From NCBI GenBank assembly GCA_034430255.1, contig DAOUEU010000013.1, forward strand, positions 1-15,812: a DNA stretch of 15,812 nucleotides, given 5' to 3'. The position numbers were made by a program, and so were the translations under genes. Below, piece after piece: positions 14,137 to 15,812 of the stretch. The stretch's first letter is position 1. Each line of letters opens with the position of its first letter. The DNA is from DATKYK01 sp034430255. Its GTDB lineage: Bacteria > Chloroflexota > Dehalococcoidia > E44-bin15. The notes under the pieces were generated by a model. The model searched no databases, was not told the origin of the DNA, and saw only the letters and a program-made list of their open reading frames with translations.

Positions 14137-14885
14137 CAAATGGTTTTAGCCCATGACACGGCGTTTAAGAAGATACGAAAGCCGTCCCCACGTTCTCTAG
14201 CCGGCTCCCTTGTCCACCGCGGGTGCTGCGACCAGCGGACAAAGCGCTCGGGATGCGGCATTAGCGCAAAAATACGCCCTGAAGCGTCGCAGATGCCGGC
14301 TATATCGTCTATTGAGCCATTTGGATTATAGGGATAGCCAGCGTTAGTGTTTCCATTCTCGTCGGCGTAATATAGGGCAACATTTAGCATCCCGTCTTCA
14401 ATTATTACCACCTTACCCTCACCGTGGGCCACCGGTAGGTACATGGTGCTTATCCCACGGGTGAATATGCAGGGGGTGTTCTCATTGACGCGGAGATATA
14501 CCCAACGGCACTCGAACCGGCCCGAATCGTTGCCTGCCAGGGTTAATGGCGATGATTGGGGTAGAATCCCTGCTTTCACCATGACCTGAAAACCATTGCA
14601 GATCCCAAGGATGAGCCTTCCGTCCGCAACGAACTTGCGCATCTCATCGCCCAGCTTTAGCTTTAGTTCATTGGCCAGGATTTTACCGCCTGAGATGTCA
14701 TCGCCGTAGGTAAAACCACCGGGGATGACCATTATCTGGTAACGGAAAAGGAGTCCGGGGACTCGTACAAGCTCGTTTATATGTACTGACTCAACCTGTG
14801 AGCCAGCCTGTTCAAGGGCAAACGCTGTTTCCCCGTCACAGTTTGTACCCGGGGCGCGTAGTATCAGTGTCTTCACCCTAGCCAT
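14136..14885 (-). CDS. purQ: Phosphoribosylformylglycinamidine synthase subunit PurQ (glutaminase, 249 aa)
   Basis: Supplies ammonia from glutamine to PurL in the fourth step of purine synthesis (FGAR to FGAM). It is a class I glutamine amidotransferase. The nucleophile is C96 in GICNGFQVM, and the His/Glu pair is H211 and E213 in MPHPERF. APGTNCDGE (11-19) and PGGFTYGDD (55-63) are characteristic of PurQ. At 249 aa it is slightly longer than Bacillus PurQ and similar to archaeal and Dehalococcoidia-type subunits. The start at ATG 14885 is 6 nt past the purL stop and there is no strong ribosome site, so translation is likely coupled to purL. The last codons overlap the DUF488 start by one base. 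Confidence 0.95.
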   Translation of the reverse strand: MARVKTLILRAPGTNCDGETAFALEQAGSQVESVHINELVRVPGLLFRYQIMVIPGGFTYGDDISGGKILANELKLKLGDEMRKFVADGRLILGICNGFQVMVKAGILPQSSPLTLAGNDSGRFECRWVYLRVNENTPCIFTRGISTMYLPVAHGEGKVVIIEDGMLNVALYYADENGNTNAGYPYNPNGSIDDIAGICDASGRIFALMPHPERFVRWSQHPRWTREPARERGDGFRIFLNAVSWAKTI

Positions 14886-14891
14886 TACATG

Positions 14892-15812
14892 CTACCAGCG
14901 AAGCGGATTCTGCCAGGCCTCTTTGAGTTCGGCAAGCGGCCTGGAAAGAACCTGCTCTCCATTCAGGCCATAGATCTTGAGGCTCCTATCGCTTATAACC
15001 TCACCGATGGCGGCGCAATCGATTCCGGCCATCATTTTCTCGAACTGGTGTCTGTCCTTAGGCGCTACCTCTAGCAAAAAGCGGGTATTTGACTCAGAGA
15101 AGAGAATGAGATCATCCCTACTTATAGGGCTACCCAGCGGGATCTTCGCCAGGTGGATAGCCATTCCAAGTTCCCCGGCGAAAGCCATCTCGGCGGCAGC
15201 TACCCCCAGGCCACCCTCGCTCAGATCATGGCATGCCCTCACCAGGGCTTTGTCGGTGGCATCGCTGAGTGCATCCATCAGCCTTTTTCCCCTCCTGGGG
15301 TCCACATGGGGCACATTGTTGCCCACAAAGCCGTGAATGCTGTAGTAGTGAGAGCCGCCCAGTTCATCATAGGTCGTTCCGACGATGTAGATCAGGTTGC
15401 CTTCCTGCTTACAGTCCATGGAAAGCGCCCGTTCTACCTGTTCCATCACTGCTACTGCCGAGATGAGGAGCGTAGGTGGAATACATATGCTCCCTTTCTC
15501 TGTCCCATACTCGTTATAGAGGCTATCCTTACCAGAGATGAAGGGGGTCTCATAGGCAATCGCCATATCATAGCAGGCTTGCGCCGCCCGCACCAGACTG
15601 CCCAGCTGCTCGGGCCTCTCTGGATTGCCCCAGCAGAAGTTATCCAGGAGCGCCACCCTCCGCAGGCTGCCTCCCACTGCGACTATCTGCCGCAATGCCT
15701 CATCTATCGCCGAGGCAGCCATCCAGTAGGGATCGATGTCCCCGTATTTGGGATTGATGCCATTGGAGACGATTATACCCATGTCCGAATCAAGTAACGG
15801 CCTAATAATGGC
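14892..15812 (-). CDS. purL: Phosphoribosylformylglycinamidine synthase subunit PurL (C-terminal part, cut by window edge)
   Basis: The frame is open from the right edge (first full codon 15810-15812) to a TAG at 14892-14894, giving 306 residues of the C-terminal part. The internal ATG at 15782 is not the start, because protein-like sequence continues upstream (AIIRPLLDSDMGIIVSNG). Recognisable PurL blocks: DPYWMAASAIDEALRQIVAVGG, then LLDNFCWGNPERPEQLGSLV, PFISGKDSLYNEYG, GTTYDELGGSHYY and ACHDLSEGGLGVAAAEMAF. These match the ATP-binding and synthase domains of the larger PurL form that works with a separate PurQ. The enzyme converts FGAR, glutamine-derived ammonia and ATP to FGAM. purQ follows after 6 nt. 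Confidence 0.94.
   Translation of the reverse strand, partial: AIIRPLLDSDMGIIVSNGINPKYGDIDPYWMAASAIDEALRQIVAVGGSLRRVALLDNFCWGNPERPEQLGSLVRAAQACYDMAIAYETPFISGKDSLYNEYGTEKGSICIPPTLLISAVAVMEQVERALSMDCKQEGNLIYIVGTTYDELGGSHYYSIHGFVGNNVPHVDPRRGKRLMDALSDATDKALVRACHDLSEGGLGVAAAEMAFAGELGMAIHLAKIPLGSPISRDDLILFSESNTRFLLEVAPKDRHQFEKMMAGIDCAAIGEVISDRSLKIYGLNGEQVLSRPLAELKEAWQNPLRW

Overview
The window looks like a chromosomal segment from an anaerobic bacterium of moderate GC content. The guess that fits best is an uncultured Chloroflexota (Dehalococcoidia-like) or a similar sediment anaerobe. The guess rests on a tungsten/molybdenum aldehyde:ferredoxin oxidoreductase, a cysteine-rich 4Fe-4S protein, a CaiB/BaiF CoA-transferase beside SCP-x/DUF35-type acyl-CoA enzymes, a DUF5679 zinc ribbon, and purL-purQ-DUF488 gene order. 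No rRNA, tRNA, IS element or CRISPR array was seen, so taxonomy remains inference.

Layout. (1) Positions 1-4536, minus strand: three FAD-dependent oxidoreductases of the phytoene-desaturase/amine-oxidase superfamily. One is cut by the window's left edge. The other two form a tight pair (15-nt gap). The edge gene and the TTG-started gene are close paralogues. (2) Positions 4537-5026: a divergent control region. It holds a minus-strand promoter, a small broken gene with an in-frame TAA, a near-consensus plus-strand promoter, and a leader able to form alternative stems. (3) Positions 5027-13099, plus strand: aldehyde:ferredoxin oxidoreductase, an extended SDR, a cysteine-rich 4Fe-4S protein and a class III CoA-transferase. 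Then come a 32-bp perfect palindrome, an HMG-CoA-synthase-like protein fused to a DUF35 zinc-ribbon/OB domain, and an SCP-x-type thiolase. (4) A 13-bp hairpin between convergent genes, then a minus-strand DUF5679 mini-protein with its own promoter. (5) Minus-strand purL (cut by the right edge), purQ and DUF488, tightly packed.

How the genes may work together (inference): regions 1-3 read as one catabolic module. The flavoproteins, SDR and AOR would do redox chemistry on a hydrophobic alicyclic, isoprenoid, steroid-like or aromatic skeleton. The CoA-transferase would activate the acid. The synthase-like/DUF35 fusion plus thiolase would make or break a C-C bond at the CoA thioester, and the Fe-S protein would carry electrons. 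The most unusual point is that the fusion protein appears to lack the Cys and His of HMG-CoA synthase while the neighbouring thiolase keeps its nucleophile. This recalls the PhlA/PhlB/PhlC arrangement, with the A- and B-like parts fused. The purine operon and DUF5679 gene at the right are housekeeping.
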